Shown here: positions 21,814-29,290 of the stretch, piece after piece | How the letters are laid out: the number at the start of each line of letters is the position of its first letter | Numbering within the stretch: position 1 is the first letter of the stretch | NCBI GenBank assembly: GCA_016934455.1 | Contig: JAFGSX010000590.1 | Span: 1-34,516 of the forward strand | DNA length: 34,516 nt | Reading direction: 5' to 3' | Origin: Deltaproteobacteria bacterium | GTDB taxonomy: Bacteria; Myxococcota; JACRCW01; JAFGSX01 | Position numbers and translations under genes: made by a program | The notes under the pieces: model-generated | Told to the model about the DNA's origin: nothing | Databases searched by the model: none | Seen by the model: the letters and a program-made list of their open reading frames with translations, nothing else

Positions 21814-24111
21814 ATGCTGCAGTTGCTGGGCCAGGCGGCGCAGGGATTCAACGACTGGCGTTTGTGCGTCATGTCGTCGTTGCCCGCGCCGTGGCTGGCC
21901 GCGCTGGCGCTGGCGCTGGCGGCTTCGCTGGTGCTCTCGGCGCTGGCGCTGCGGCGCGCCAGCCTGGCGGGACGCGGCGTGCTCGTCGCCCTGCGCCTGG
22001 TCGCCGCGCTGCTGATCGGGGCGATTCTGCTCGAGCCGGGCGTCGAGCTGCGGTCCACCGTGCACGAGCGGGGCCGCCTGGCGGTGCTGGTCGACGCCTC
22101 GGCCTCGATGGCCATGGCCGACGGCGACCTGACCCGCTGGCAGCGCGCGGCCGAACGCTGGTCCGACCTGGCGCCCGGGCTGCGGCGGCTCGCCGAGTCC
22201 GTCGACATCGAGCTCTACCGGGTGGCCGAGAGCGCGCTGCCGGTCGCCGGCGAGAGCGCACTTCTGCAGGCGCCGCCGAACGGCCAGCGCAGCGACCTGC
22301 TGGCGGCGCTGGCCGCGATCGCGCCCGACGCCGGCAAGCGACCGCTGGCCGCGGTGGCGCTGATCTCGGATGGCGCCGACAACGCCGATCTGCAGAGCGG
22401 CGATCCCGAGCGCGGCCGGCCGGTGGTCGAGGCGCTCCGGGCACCGCTGTGGGCGGTGCCGGTCGGCGATCCCAAGCGATTTCGCGACCTGGCGATCGAG
22501 GAGGTCGTCGCCGACGACTTCGCCTTTGTCCGCAACGAGATCGAGATCGAGGTCGCCGTCTCGGCGCACGGCATCGAGGCCAAGAGCGTGCCGGTGACGC
22601 TGCGCGACGGCGGCCAGGTGATCGCGGTGGTCAACGCCGCGATCGATGCGGCGCGGCCCACGGCTCGCGCCTCGTTCCGTTTCACGCCCGCGGCCACCGG
22701 CAAGAAGCTGCTGGTGGCCGAGGTGCCGGTTCTGGCTGGCGAGGCCGTCGTCGAGAACAACCAGCGCGCGTTTGCGCTCAAGGTGATCCGCGACCGCATC
22801 CGCGTGCTGCAGGTCGCGGGTCGGCCGTCGTGGGACGAGCGCTTTCTGCGCGTCTTTCTCAAGGCCAACCCGTCGGTCGACCTGATCTCGTTCTTCATCC
22901 TGCGCTCAGCCTCGGACCAGAGCGGCAGCAGCAGCGACGAGCTGTCACTGATCCCGTTTCCGACCGAGGAGCTGTTCACGCGCGAGCTCAAGACCTTTGA
23001 CATCGTCATCCTGCAGAACTTCAACTACCGGCCTTACCAGATGGGTCTGTACCTGCAAAACGTGCGCGACTTCGTCACCGAACAGGGCGGCGGTCTGGCC
23101 ATGATCGGAGGCGACCTCAGCTTCAGCGAGGCCGGCTACGGCGGCACGCCGATCGCCGAGGTGCTGCCGGTGCAGCTCGGCAGTGCCCCGCGCCAGTACC
23201 GCCGCGCCCCGTACCAGCTCGAGCTGACGCCGATCGGACGCCAGCATCCGATCCTCGACCTCGGGCGCGGGGAGGTCGGCAGCGTGCTCGGTCGCCTGCC
23301 GCCGCTGTCCGGCCTCAACCTGGTAGCGGGCGTCGCCGACGGCGCCCAGGTGCTGCTGACGCATCCCTTCGAGCGCGCCGGCCGCGACCGCGCGCCGGTG
23401 GTCGCGGTGCGCGAGGTCGGCCGCGGCCGCTCGCTGGCGGTGCTGACCGACGACACCTGGTACTGGTCGCTGCCCGACGTCGCGAGCGGAGGTCGCGGCG
23501 TGGCGCATCGCCAGTTCTGGGCCAACGCGCTGCGCTGGCTGATCCGCGATCCGGCGCTGTCGCGGGTACGGCTCGAGTCGGCGCGCCGCAGCTACGATCC
23601 CGGCGCCGAGGCAGAGCTGCGGGTGCGCACCGTCGACGCCGCCTACCGGCCGCTGGCCGCGGCGCGCGTCACGCTGCAGGTGGTGCGCGAGCAGGCCGGC
23701 GGCGATCGGACGGCCGCCGAGCGCAGCGCGATCACCGACGCCGACGGCGAGGCCGCGCTGCGCATCCCGGATCTGGCGCCGGGCAACTACCGCGCCATGG
23801 CCAGCGCTGTCGCCGACGATGGCAGCGCCCTCGGCCACGACGACGACGTGTTCATCGTCAGCGCGGCGCGGCCGGAGCAGACAGCGGCCCGCCCGCGGCC
23901 CGAGCTGTTGGCCGCGCTGGCGCGCATGAGCAACGGCGCGCTGGTGAGCGGCGCTGTCGAGGTCGAGCAACTGCCGCGGCGCGACGCCCGCGTCGAGCGG
24001 ATCAGCCGCGCCAAGCGGATCCCGCTGTGGGACAACCTGTGGAGCGTGCTCGCGCTATGCGCCATCGCCGGCAGCGAGTGGTGGTTGCGGCGCCGCTGGG
24101 GATTTGCGTGA
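21814..24111 (+). CDS. VWA / glutamine-amidotransferase-like membrane protein
   Basis: A 765-residue inner-membrane protein. Two membrane helices lie at about 26-47 and 55-74. A von Willebrand A domain follows (about 88-250) with an intact metal site DASAS at 94-98 and the ISDGADNAD strand. A periplasmic beta region leads to a class I GATase-like domain (about 330-510: VLQVAGRPSWDERFLRVFL, FVTEQGGGLAMIGGD). An Ig/CNA-B-like region (about 590-690) and a final membrane helix with a basic end (about 740-765) close the protein. The GATase-like part shows no obvious Cys nucleophile, so it is likely a binding module. The ATG abuts the upstream stop. A role in envelope assembly with the DUF4159 protein is inferred. 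Confidence 0.75.
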   Translation: MLQLLGQAAQGFNDWRLCVMSSLPAPWLAALALALAASLVLSALALRRASLAGRGVLVALRLVAALLIGAILLEPGVELRSTVHERGRLAVLVDASASMAMADGDLTRWQRAAERWSDLAPGLRRLAESVDIELYRVAESALPVAGESALLQAPPNGQRSDLLAALAAIAPDAGKRPLAAVALISDGADNADLQSGDPERGRPVVEALRAPLWAVPVGDPKRFRDLAIEEVVADDFAFVRNEIEIEVAVSAHGIEAKSVPVTLRDGGQVIAVVNAAIDAARPTARASFRFTPAATGKKLLVAEVPVLAGEAVVENNQRAFALKVIRDRIRVLQVAGRPSWDERFLRVFLKANPSVDLISFFILRSASDQSGSSSDELSLIPFPTEELFTRELKTFDIVILQNFNYRPYQMGLYLQNVRDFVTEQGGGLAMIGGDLSFSEAGYGGTPIAEVLPVQLGSAPRQYRRAPYQLELTPIGRQHPILDLGRGEVGSVLGRLPPLSGLNLVAGVADGAQVLLTHPFERAGRDRAPVVAVREVGRGRSLAVLTDDTWYWSLPDVASGGRGVAHRQFWANALRWLIRDPALSRVRLESARRSYDPGAEAELRVRTVDAAYRPLAAARVTLQVVREQAGGDRTAAERSAITDADGEAALRIPDLAPGNYRAMASAVADDGSALGHDDDVFIVSAARPEQTAARPRPELLAALARMSNGALVSGAVEVEQLPRRDARVERISRAKRIPLWDNLWSVLALCAIAGSEWWLRRRWGFA

Positions 24112-24149
24112 GGTGTCTGGAGGTGACCCGTGGAAGTGCTGCCAGGTTC

Positions 24150-24177
24150 AGCGCTGGTCGACGCGGCCGGCAGCGCT
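24150..24177. terminator. Hairpin between two convergent genes
   Basis: AGCGCTG (24150-24156) and CAGCGCT (24171-24177) are perfect complements with a 14-base GC-rich loop. They lie between the plus-strand VWA gene and the minus-strand gene that ends at 24176. No T-run is seen on either side, so a shared terminator is possible but weak. Confidence 0.3.
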
Positions 24178-25282
24178 AGCGCCGCTTCTGATTCGCCTTG
24201 ACCACGCGGCACCCCTCCTCGTGTCCGAGCTGGCACGCCTGCTGGGCATCGCGCATGGCGACGTCGAAGTTGTTCATCTTCATCTCGGTGTCGCTGCGCA
24301 GAAAATAGGCCTGGCCGTTCTTGTACTTGGGGTCGAGCTTGATCAACTGGTCCAGGTAGATGACGGCGTCGTCGTACTTCTTGAGCTCGCGGCTGGCGGC
24401 GGCCGCCCACTCGAAGGCGAGCGGATTTTCCTCTTCGATCCGGATCCATGAGACAAAATCGGCCAGCGCCTTCTCGCGCTCGCCCTTCTTGAAATAGGCC
24501 TGGCCGCGCCACTGGTAAGCCTGCGCGTTGTCGCGCTCCTTCTTGACCGCCTCGTCGAACATGGCGATCGCCTTGTCGACCTCGCCGGCCTGGAACGCCG
24601 CAACCCCGGAGGCGATGCTGACCGCTGCCTGTAGCTGCACCGCCTGCTGGGCTGCGGCGAGCAGCTCCTCGGGCGAGCGCAGCGGCTTGCCCTCGCCGTC
24701 TTTGTAGATCGGCACCGGCCTCGGGCTGGCGCCGCCGGCCGCCATGGCAAACAGCGCCGGGCAATCGGCGACCCCGTACTTGACCGAGAGCGCAGCCTCT
24801 TGCTCTCCCTGCCCCGGATCGATGCGCACCAGCAGCGCCTGACTCAGATACTGCTGCACGACGTCGGCAGCCAGCGGCCCGCGATCGAAGTCGCTGCAGC
24901 GCTCGCAGCGCACGGTATCGAAATAGACGAACAGCGGCTTCTTGGTCTTGGCCTGCTCGGCCAGCGCCTGCTCGTAGCCTGCAGCGCCGGCCAGCCACTG
25001 CTTGAGGTAGCCCGGCTCGCGCTCCATCGTGAGCAGCGCGACGGCGGCGGCGATGACGACCACACCGCCGACGACACCCAGCACCAGCGCGGCGAGCTTC
25101 TTGCCCGAGGTCTTGGCTGGCGACGGCGCGCTCTGCGCCGTCTGGCGGGCACTGTGCTCCGATCGCTCGCCCGGCTGCAAAAACTTGTTGATGATGATGC
25201 CGCAGCGCGGGCACTCCTCGCCGGTCACCTTGTCGAAACCGCACTTGGGACAGGTACGGAGCCTGGGTGTAGGTTTGGCCAC
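24176..25282 (-). CDS. Zinc-ribbon / thioredoxin-like / TPR membrane protein
   Basis: A 368-residue protein with an unusual domain order. Residues 11-27 form a zinc ribbon (CPKC ... CPRC). A membrane helix lies at about 61-84. A thioredoxin-like domain (about 95-195) follows, with PLFVYFDTVRCERCSDF, whose C126-C129 pair (CERC) takes the place of the usual CxxC. The C-terminal 200 residues hold about four TPR helices (QAYQWRGQAYFKKGEREKAL and YDDAVIYLDQLIKLDPKYKN). So a cytoplasmic ribbon is joined to an outer redox and protein-binding part. The GTG at 25282 was chosen for the GGAGGAGGAGG next to it; a TTG at 25312 adds ten residues. Predicted function: thiol chemistry or chaperoning in the periplasm; not assigned. 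Confidence 0.7.
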   Translation of the reverse strand: MAKPTPRLRTCPKCGFDKVTGEECPRCGIIINKFLQPGERSEHSARQTAQSAPSPAKTSGKKLAALVLGVVGGVVVIAAAVALLTMEREPGYLKQWLAGAAGYEQALAEQAKTKKPLFVYFDTVRCERCSDFDRGPLAADVVQQYLSQALLVRIDPGQGEQEAALSVKYGVADCPALFAMAAGGASPRPVPIYKDGEGKPLRSPEELLAAAQQAVQLQAAVSIASGVAAFQAGEVDKAIAMFDEAVKKERDNAQAYQWRGQAYFKKGEREKALADFVSWIRIEEENPLAFEWAAAASRELKKYDDAVIYLDQLIKLDPKYKNGQAYFLRSDTEMKMNNFDVAMRDAQQACQLGHEEGCRVVKANQKRR

Positions 25283-25342
25283 CGCCTCCTCCTCCGGCAC
25301 ACCGACGGCCAATTCATTGTATACCGGCTCCCGGCCAGGCCC

Positions 25343-25368
25343 AAAAAAACGGCCGGCGCATTCCGGCC
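25343..25368 (-). terminator. Rho-independent terminator of the methyltransferase operon
   Basis: On the minus strand GGCCGG (25368-25363), loop AATGCG, CCGGCC (25356-25351), then G and seven T (25349-25343). It begins directly after the stop codon of the homocysteine methyltransferase gene. The strongest terminator in the window. Confidence 0.9.
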
Positions 25369-26265
25369 TCAGACGCGTCGGGCCCGGCGGTCGACCGCCG
25401 CGCGGATGGCGGCGATGTGCGCGGGCGTGGTGCCGCAGCAGCCGCCGACGATCTGGACGCCGGCGTCGAGCAGCGCCGCCACCTGGCCGGCCATGAACTC
25501 CGGCGTCTCTGGGTAGACCGCCGCGCCGCCCTGCAGCAGCGGCAACCCGGCGTTGGCCTGGATCAGCAGCGGCCGGGCGGTGGCCGCGCGCATGGCGCGC
25601 GCGATCTCGACCATGCGCTCGACGCCGTTGCCGCAGTTTGATCCCACCGCGTCGGCGCCCGCAGCGAGCAGTCCGGCCGCGGCCTGCGCCGGCGTCGTCC
25701 CCATGATCGTGAAAAAGCCTCGCGGCGTGTGGTCGAAGGTCATGCTCGCCAGCACCGGGGTCGCCGGCGCGAGCGCCTTGGCCGCGCGCACCGCGAGCTG
25801 CGCCTCGGCCAGGTCGGTCATGGTCTCGATGCAGAACAGGTCGACCCCGGCGTGCGCCAGCGCGCGGAGCTGGCGCTCGAAGCTCGCGCCCACCTGGTCC
25901 GGTGTGGCATCGCCGTACGGCTGCAGCAGCCGGCCCGACGGCCCGATCGACGCCGAGACATAGGCGCGATCGCCGACCGCGCGCCGCACCGCGGCCACCG
26001 CGGCGGCGTTGATCTCCTCGGCGCGATCGTCCAGGCCGTACTGCGCCAGCTTGAGCGGCGAGCCGCCAAAGGTGTTGGTCTGCACGATCTCGGCCCCGGC
26101 CTCGAGGTAGAGCCGGGCGATCGCCTCGAGCGCGGCCGGGTGGTCGAGGTTGAAGCGCTCGGGGCAGGCGCCCGGCTGCAGGCCGCGCTCCATCAACATC
26201 GTCCCCAGCGCGCCGTCGGAGACGACGACCTCGCCCGCGGCCAGGCGCTCGAGCAGCGGCCGCAT
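25369..26265 (-). CDS. Zinc-dependent homocysteine S-methyltransferase (MetH N-terminal module type)
   Basis: A 298-residue protein of the Hcy-methyltransferase family (the first module of MetH, and BHMT). It has the opening VSDGALGTMLMERGL, the NTFGGSPLKL segment, and the three zinc ligands: C211 in GSNCGNG and C276/C277 in VGGCCGTTP. Homocysteine binds zinc and accepts the methyl group, giving methionine. The protein contains no folate, cobalamin or activation domain, so it needs a partner; the upstream gene encodes a corrinoid protein that could donate the methyl. The ATG at 26265 overlaps that gene's stop by one base (TGATG). It is the last gene before the terminator at 25343-25368. Confidence 0.88.
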   Translation of the reverse strand: MRPLLERLAAGEVVVSDGALGTMLMERGLQPGACPERFNLDHPAALEAIARLYLEAGAEIVQTNTFGGSPLKLAQYGLDDRAEEINAAAVAAVRRAVGDRAYVSASIGPSGRLLQPYGDATPDQVGASFERQLRALAHAGVDLFCIETMTDLAEAQLAVRAAKALAPATPVLASMTFDHTPRGFFTIMGTTPAQAAAGLLAAGADAVGSNCGNGVERMVEIARAMRAATARPLLIQANAGLPLLQGGAAVYPETPEFMAGQVAALLDAGVQIVGGCCGTTPAHIAAIRAAVDRRARRV

Positions 26266-26903
26266 CACGCGGTCCCGAGGTAGCGCTTGACCACGTCCAC
26301 CGCGTTGACGCCGTCGAAGCAGTAGGCGTCGGCTCCGATCTCGCGCGCGTACTCGGCCGACAGCGGCGCCCCCCCGACGATGAGCTTGACCTTGCCGTAC
26401 AGGCCGCGCTCCCGGCACAGATCGACCACCTGCCTCATCACGGGCATCGTCGTCGTCAGCAGCGCCGACATGCCGATCACCTGCGCGCCGTGTTCCTGCG
26501 CCGCGGCCACGAACCTCTCGGGCGCCACGTCCTTGCCCAGGTCGATCACCTCCAGGCCGGCGCCCCGGAGCATGATCGCCACCAGGTTCTTTCCGATGTC
26601 GTGCAGGTCGCCCCGCACGGTGCCGATCACCACCCTGCCGCCGGTCGCGACGCCGGCCTTTGCCAGCAGCGGCCGGAGCAGATCGAGCCCGGCGTACATC
26701 GCCTTGGCCGCCAGCAGAACGTCCGGCAGGAATATCTCGTGCGCCTTGAACCGGTCTCCGACAACGGTCATGCCGGCGATCAGGCCCTGGTCGAGGATCG
26801 GCTTGGGAGCGAGGCCAGCAGCGAGCGCCTGTCGGGTGAGCTCCGCCACTTGGTCGGCGTCGCCGCCCTGCAAACTCTCGGACAACCGTGTGAGCAGATC
26901 CAT
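26265..26903 (-). CDS. Methyltransferase corrinoid protein (MtaC/MttC/MtbC family)
   Basis: A 212-residue cobalamin-binding protein. A four-helix cap domain (about 1-85, with FLPDVLLAAKAM) precedes the Rossmann B12 domain, in which D99-L100-H101-D102-I103-G104 is the DxHxxG motif; H101 is the lower cobalt ligand. SALLTTTM and VGGAPLS close the cofactor site. Such proteins carry a methyl group on cobalt between two methyltransferases, here by inference from the MttB-like protein to homocysteine. The ATG has AAGGAG upstream. It lies 20 bases after the activation-domain gene and overlaps the homocysteine methyltransferase gene by one base. Confidence 0.92.
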   Translation of the reverse strand: MDLLTRLSESLQGGDADQVAELTRQALAAGLAPKPILDQGLIAGMTVVGDRFKAHEIFLPDVLLAAKAMYAGLDLLRPLLAKAGVATGGRVVIGTVRGDLHDIGKNLVAIMLRGAGLEVIDLGKDVAPERFVAAAQEHGAQVIGMSALLTTTMPVMRQVVDLCRERGLYGKVKLIVGGAPLSAEYAREIGADAYCFDGVNAVDVVKRYLGTA

Positions 26904-26923
26904 TGGATACTCCTTGCGGCCGG

Positions 26924-27670
26924 TCAGTCCAGACCACTTTCAGCCACCAGGCTGTTGATCCGGTCGACGCAGGTGCGCGCCTGGCACCCGCGGCAGCACT
27001 CGAACTCCGGATCGAACATGAAGATCTCCTTGTCGCCCGCCACCAGCACGCCGCTAACCGACTTGAGCGGCTGCATCAGGAAGCTCGAGTTGAGCGCGAT
27101 GCCGATCTCGGCCGGACGCAGCCGGGCGAACAGCGGCTGCTGCGCTGTCACCTCCCAGCCGCAGTAGCCGGGGCTGAACTCCATGATGCCGGTGGTCGGC
27201 TGCAGGCGACCGGTGGCCAGCAGGTGTTCGCGCCACCGCGCCTTGATCGCCTGCGCCGCCAGCTCGGCGCCGTGCGACGCCGCGGTGTCGAGCATGCTGG
27301 CGAGGGCAAAATCGTCGGCATCGAAGAGGCGGCCGATCAGCTCGCTCACCGGCTCGCCCACGGTCACCGCGTACAGCGCCAGAGCGCCGGCGTCGGGGTA
27401 GATTTGGCGCAGCGGGCTGTCCCCGATTTCCCCCGGCCGCAGCAGCGGCTCGAACGCGTCCGCGGTGAGCTCGTCGAACAGGCCGCGCGGCACCGCCTGC
27501 TCGCAGTAGAGCGAGATCGCCTGCAGCGCGAGCTGACGCGCGCGCTCGCGGCGCGGGGCGTCGTCCGGGCTCCTCGATCGTCCGCCGCCGCCGGGGACGC
27601 CCTGCGCCTGCAGCACCTGCTCGACCTGGGGCGCCGTGTCGTCGGAGGCGATGTCGAAAAGGGCGCGCAT
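26924..27670 (-). CDS. Free-standing MetH-type activation (cobalamin reactivation) domain protein with C-terminal Cys cluster
   Basis: A 248-residue protein. The second half matches the AdoMet-binding activation domain of cobalamin-dependent methionine synthase: SPGYCGWEVTAQQPLF at 167-182 and IGIALNSSFLMQPLKSVSG at 189-207. In MetH this domain reduces and re-methylates cobalt that has been oxidised to Co(II). Here it stands alone, as in anaerobic corrinoid systems, and ends in a cluster C225, C226, C229, C234, which could hold an iron-sulphur centre or metal to deliver electrons. The first 45 residues are poorly ordered. The ATG overlaps the MttB-like stop by one base (TGATG). It would keep the downstream corrinoid protein active. 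Confidence 0.82.
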   Translation of the reverse strand: MRALFDIASDDTAPQVEQVLQAQGVPGGGGRSRSPDDAPRRERARQLALQAISLYCEQAVPRGLFDELTADAFEPLLRPGEIGDSPLRQIYPDAGALALYAVTVGEPVSELIGRLFDADDFALASMLDTAASHGAELAAQAIKARWREHLLATGRLQPTTGIMEFSPGYCGWEVTAQQPLFARLRPAEIGIALNSSFLMQPLKSVSGVLVAGDKEIFMFDPEFECCRGCQARTCVDRINSLVAESGLD

Positions 27671-29127
27671 CAGATGCTGACCGGCAGCCGATCGATCCCG
27701 GCCCGAAGCGCCGCCGCATTCATCAGCCGGGTGAGCTGCTGCTTGACGCCGCTGTCCAGCCGCACCGGCCGGTGGGCCGCGACCAGCCGCTCCACCTCGG
27801 CGCGGGCGCGCTCGCCCAGCGTCTTGCCGCCCTCCTCGGCCCAGCGCGACTTGTTGGCGCGGTCGATCACCGGCCCCGGCAGGTAGTGCTCCTGGCGCAG
27901 GTGGCGCCTCGTGTGCGCGGAGATCAACAGGTGGCCCTCGGCCAGCATCTCCTCGAACCGGGCGCGCGCCGGGAAATCCTCCTTGGGCGTGATGCCCCGC
28001 AGCAGGTGCAGCGCGCTGCCGCAGATCTCGTTGTCGAGCACCAGCTTCTCGAGCGAAAAGCAGCTCTCGAAGTCGAGCATGCCCGATCCCGAGCAGTTGT
28101 TGATGCCGGACAGCGCCGCCAGCAGGGCGCCGGCCGCGCTCTCGAAGCCGGCCTGGGCGTCGAGCAGCTTGGCGTCGCTGAGCCCGATGTAGGCCTGCGT
28201 CGGCAGGCCGAGGGATTTTCCGATCTCGTTGTAGGCGCAGTCGATCATCATGGTGCCGATGTCGCCCATCGGTGTGGTCTCGTAGCGCACGTCGAACACC
28301 GCCGGCGAGCCGCCGTACAGCACCGGCGTGCCCGGCCTGGTGAGCTGCGAGATGGCGACGCCCGACAGCGTCTCGGCCGTGTGCTGGATCAGCGAGCCGA
28401 CCATGGTGACCGGCGCCATGAACCCGGACAGCGGCATCGAGATGTACTCGACCGGGATCCCGAAGCGCGCGCAGTCGACCACGTTCTGCGAGGTCACGTC
28501 GCTCCACTTGATGGGCGCGGTCGGGCAGCAGGAGAAGATCGTCAGCGGCCTGGCCGCCAGCGCCTCGGCGCTGCCGCGCACTGCCAGTTGCAGATCCTTC
28601 ATCAGCTCGAACGCCTCGACGGTGAAGCAGCCGGTGACGACCGGCTTCTCGCAAAAACCCAGGCTCAGGTAGAGGCGGTAGCTGTCCTGGATCTTCTCCG
28701 GCACGTCCTGCGGGATGAAGGCCGTGGACTGCGACGCGAGGTTCGGCAGCCCGCACATCAGCTTGGCGTACCTGACGTAATCCGCGGCCGCCGGCCGCCG
28801 CGACCGATCGGCGCCGTGGTCGAGGATGGTGATGGCGGCCGAGCCCGGCGTGTAGTTGGTGCGGTCACCGGAGAGATCGACCGCCTCCTGGCCGAGGCTG
28901 TCGTACAGCTTGAAGCCGTGCGGCGCGCTCTCGAGCGAGCGATCGATGATGTCGGGCGTGAAAAAGGCGCGCTGCGCGGCGGCGTCGATGCGGGCGCCGT
29001 GTCCGTGCAGCAACTCGAGCACGCCCGGGTTGTGGATCTCGACGCCCAGCGTGCACAGCAGGTCGCGCGCCTCGGCGACGATCCTCTCGATCAGCTCCTC
29101 GCTCAACAGGTGGACGGTCGGTCTCAC
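27670..29127 (-). CDS. MttB-family (trimethylamine/quaternary amine) corrinoid methyltransferase, non-pyrrolysine type
   Basis: A 485-residue TIM-barrel protein of the trimethylamine methyltransferase family. Family marks include the N-terminal LLCTLGVEIHNP, VTGCFTVEAFELMKDL, SCCPTAPIKW, PLSGFMAPVTMVGSLIQHTAETLSG and GGSPAVFDVRYETTPMGD. The frame is open throughout with no TAG at the pyrrolysine position, so it belongs with MtgB-type members that act on glycine betaine and other quaternary amines; the real substrate is unknown. It should methylate the corrinoid protein encoded two genes on. The GTG at 29127 has GAGGGG upstream; another GTG lies two codons earlier. It is the first gene of the operon and diverges from the nucleotidase operon. 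Confidence 0.88.
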   Translation of the reverse strand: MRPTVHLLSEELIERIVAEARDLLCTLGVEIHNPGVLELLHGHGARIDAAAQRAFFTPDIIDRSLESAPHGFKLYDSLGQEAVDLSGDRTNYTPGSAAITILDHGADRSRRPAAADYVRYAKLMCGLPNLASQSTAFIPQDVPEKIQDSYRLYLSLGFCEKPVVTGCFTVEAFELMKDLQLAVRGSAEALAARPLTIFSCCPTAPIKWSDVTSQNVVDCARFGIPVEYISMPLSGFMAPVTMVGSLIQHTAETLSGVAISQLTRPGTPVLYGGSPAVFDVRYETTPMGDIGTMMIDCAYNEIGKSLGLPTQAYIGLSDAKLLDAQAGFESAAGALLAALSGINNCSGSGMLDFESCFSLEKLVLDNEICGSALHLLRGITPKEDFPARARFEEMLAEGHLLISAHTRRHLRQEHYLPGPVIDRANKSRWAEEGGKTLGERARAEVERLVAAHRPVRLDSGVKQQLTRLMNAAALRAGIDRLPVSI

Positions 29128-29191
29128 GGCCACACCCCTCGCCGCGCGCCGTATCGTCGGCTCCCGCACCAGCGCGATCGCGGCGCTGGCA

Positions 29192-29221
29192 GAAATAGCC
29201 GACCGCGCGGGGCGCCGGCAA
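29192..29221 (-). promoter_or_regulatory. Candidate promoter of the methyltransferase operon
   Basis: On the minus strand TTGCCG (29221-29216), then TCGGCTATTTC with a -10 placed at 29197-29192 (18-base spacer) or one base earlier. Match to consensus is modest; the case rests on position in the divergent region and on the shared TCGGCTATTT also found upstream of the RNase J unit. Confidence 0.35.
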
Positions 29222-29255
29222 CACAATTGCGATGGCGGTCTCGTGCAAGACAGCG

Positions 29256-29284
29256 TGGCCAACGGCAGCGCAGAGCGTTATAGT
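29256..29284 (+). promoter_or_regulatory. Putative promoter of the nucleotidase operon (leaderless start)
   Basis: TGGCCA (29256-29261, 4 of 6), a 17-base spacer and TATAGT (29279-29284, 5 of 6). Transcription would begin at about the A of the start codon at 29291. No Shine-Dalgarno sequence precedes that codon, consistent with leaderless translation. Confidence 0.5.
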
Positions 29285-29290
29285 CCGCGC

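Noticed and set aside
27670-29127. Pyrrolysine-type MttB
   Set aside because: No TAG codon interrupts the frame, so the canonical trimethylamine enzyme is excluded.
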